A DNA stretch of 22,001 nt from the IMG/VR virus record IMGVR_UViG_3300032284_001598, positions 1 to 22,001 of that record; one strand, written 5' to 3'. Positions within the stretch are counted from its first letter, which is position 1, and every line of letters starts with the position of its first letter. This DNA comes from a virus. The notes under the pieces were generated by a model, which did not search any database, was not told the DNA's origin, and saw nothing but the letters and a program-made list of their open reading frames with translations. Made by a program: the position numbers and the translations under genes. Shown here one piece after another: positions 21,482 to 22,001 of this stretch.

Positions 21482-21958
21482 TTAATTCAATAAAACCCAA
21501 GCAATTCCTCTCATTTTTTCTGAAAGTTTCGCAAAGTCTTCTTTTGTAATTATTGATTCATTTTCACCCAAAGTAGATAAAATCACTTTATAAAGTTTAT
21601 CGCCAAGACCAGAATATTTCTTAGCAATTCTGCCTTCGAAATACATTTTGCCAGCATCATAATAATAATTCTCAAAATTTAATGTGGTAACATTTTCATA
21701 TGTTGCTATTCTTTTACCCATTTCATTATTGAAAATGGCTATAAGCTCTCTATCAAAAACTTCATCTGGCCCAGATACAATATTTTTAATGTCTTTCACC
21801 TCTTGATAAACAGCATCACTAGGTTTAGATAATGTCAATAATTGTGCATATTCATTATTTGTTTTTTGAACATGTAGCAAGCGATCAATTGGTAGATCAT
21901 TATAGAAGAACCCGACCGCTAGAAGAGCAATGCCCAATAGCAGTTTAAGATTTTTCAT
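21482..21958 (-). CDS. Hypothetical exported or membrane-anchored protein
   Basis: The first 20 residues (MKNLKLLLGIALLAVGFFYN) are a signal anchor or Sec signal; no good cleavage site or lipobox follows, so an N-terminal anchor is likely. The remaining 138 residues are mixed helices and strands (LIAIFNNEMGKRIATYENVT, YYYDAGKMYFEGRIAKKYSG) and would lie outside the membrane, probably in the periplasm. The family is not recognised. AAGGA is about ten bases upstream of the ATG. It ends just before the promoter at 21478. Confidence 0.72.
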   Translation of the reverse strand: MKNLKLLLGIALLAVGFFYNDLPIDRLLHVQKTNNEYAQLLTLSKPSDAVYQEVKDIKNIVSGPDEVFDRELIAIFNNEMGKRIATYENVTTLNFENYYYDAGKMYFEGRIAKKYSGLGDKLYKVILSTLGENESIITKEDFAKLSEKMRGIAWVLLN

Positions 21959-22001
21959 TTGATACCGATTCCTTTTCTTGTGGCTTGATTAGTGTTGGGA
22001 A
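21945..22001 (-). CDS. 3' end of an upstream gene, frame ambiguous
   Basis: The last 43 bases upstream of the 158-residue gene stay open in two minus-strand frames. One gives PTLIKPQEKESVSNEKS and ends at TAA 21947-21945. The other ends at a TGA overlapping the next ATG (ATGA, 21957-21955). Either could be the C-terminus of a gene lying beyond the window; the second fits the coupling style seen elsewhere. Too little is visible to say more. Confidence 0.3.
   Translation of the reverse strand, partial: FPTLIKPQEKESVSNEKS

Overview
The window looks like part of the genome of a large, lytic tailed bacteriophage. Essentially every credible gene lies on the minus strand, so transcription runs from the high-coordinate end to the low end. 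Stop and start codons commonly overlap or abut (ATGA, TAATG, TTGA), and most genes have clear Shine-Dalgarno sites (AGGAG, GAGG, AAGGA). The DNA is AT-rich. The standard genetic code fits: TAA, TGA and TAG all end real genes. I see no tRNA, CRISPR array, insertion sequence or integrase. The host cannot be named. A Sec-type signal peptide and a sigma70-like promoter show only that it is a bacterium.

In transcription order, the right end (22001-19850) holds a membrane-anchored protein, a strong host-type promoter with a possible operator, three unknown small proteins and a small RNA polymerase sigma factor (possibly late-type). Next comes an isolated Ser/Thr-rich beta protein gene (19142-19786), closed by a textbook rho-independent terminator. 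From 19073 to 13463 a cassette mixes a membrane/coiled-coil protein, small unknowns, dCMP deaminase, a class II (cobalamin-dependent) ribonucleotide reductase, a tail-tube-like virion protein, a PhoH-like ATPase and a small exported protein. From 13459 to 8410 there is an FmdB-like zinc ribbon, several unknowns, a RecA/UvsX recombinase, a VSR-like nuclease, a helical protein that could be a UvsY-type mediator, a zinc-ribbon protein, dUTPase and two tiny membrane proteins.

From 8205 to 6301 lie an intact HNH homing endonuclease, a Pro/Val/Gln/Tyr-rich exported peptide and two coiled-coil proteins sharing a C-terminal motif. From 6299 to the left end is the replication core: DnaB-type helicase, CHC2/TOPRIM primase, deoxynucleotide monophosphate kinase, an Fe-S-type PD-(D/E)XK nuclease, a DNA polymerase III alpha that stops just after its third catalytic aspartate, a 70-residue unknown and the start of a DnaQ-type proofreading exonuclease.

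Together these genes supply dNTPs (ribonucleotide reductase, dCMP deaminase, dUTPase, dNMP kinase), DNA synthesis (helicase, primase, polymerase, exonuclease) and recombination-dependent replication (RecA-like protein, two nucleases, possible mediator). The most noteworthy points are the truncated or split polymerase, a short HNH endonuclease remnant at 2910-3011 homologous to the C-terminus of the intact HNH gene at 7257-7958, and the fact that both HNH ends encode the ribosome binding site of the next gene. Other points are the paired coiled-coil proteins beside a low-complexity exported peptide, and virion-like genes embedded in replication territory.
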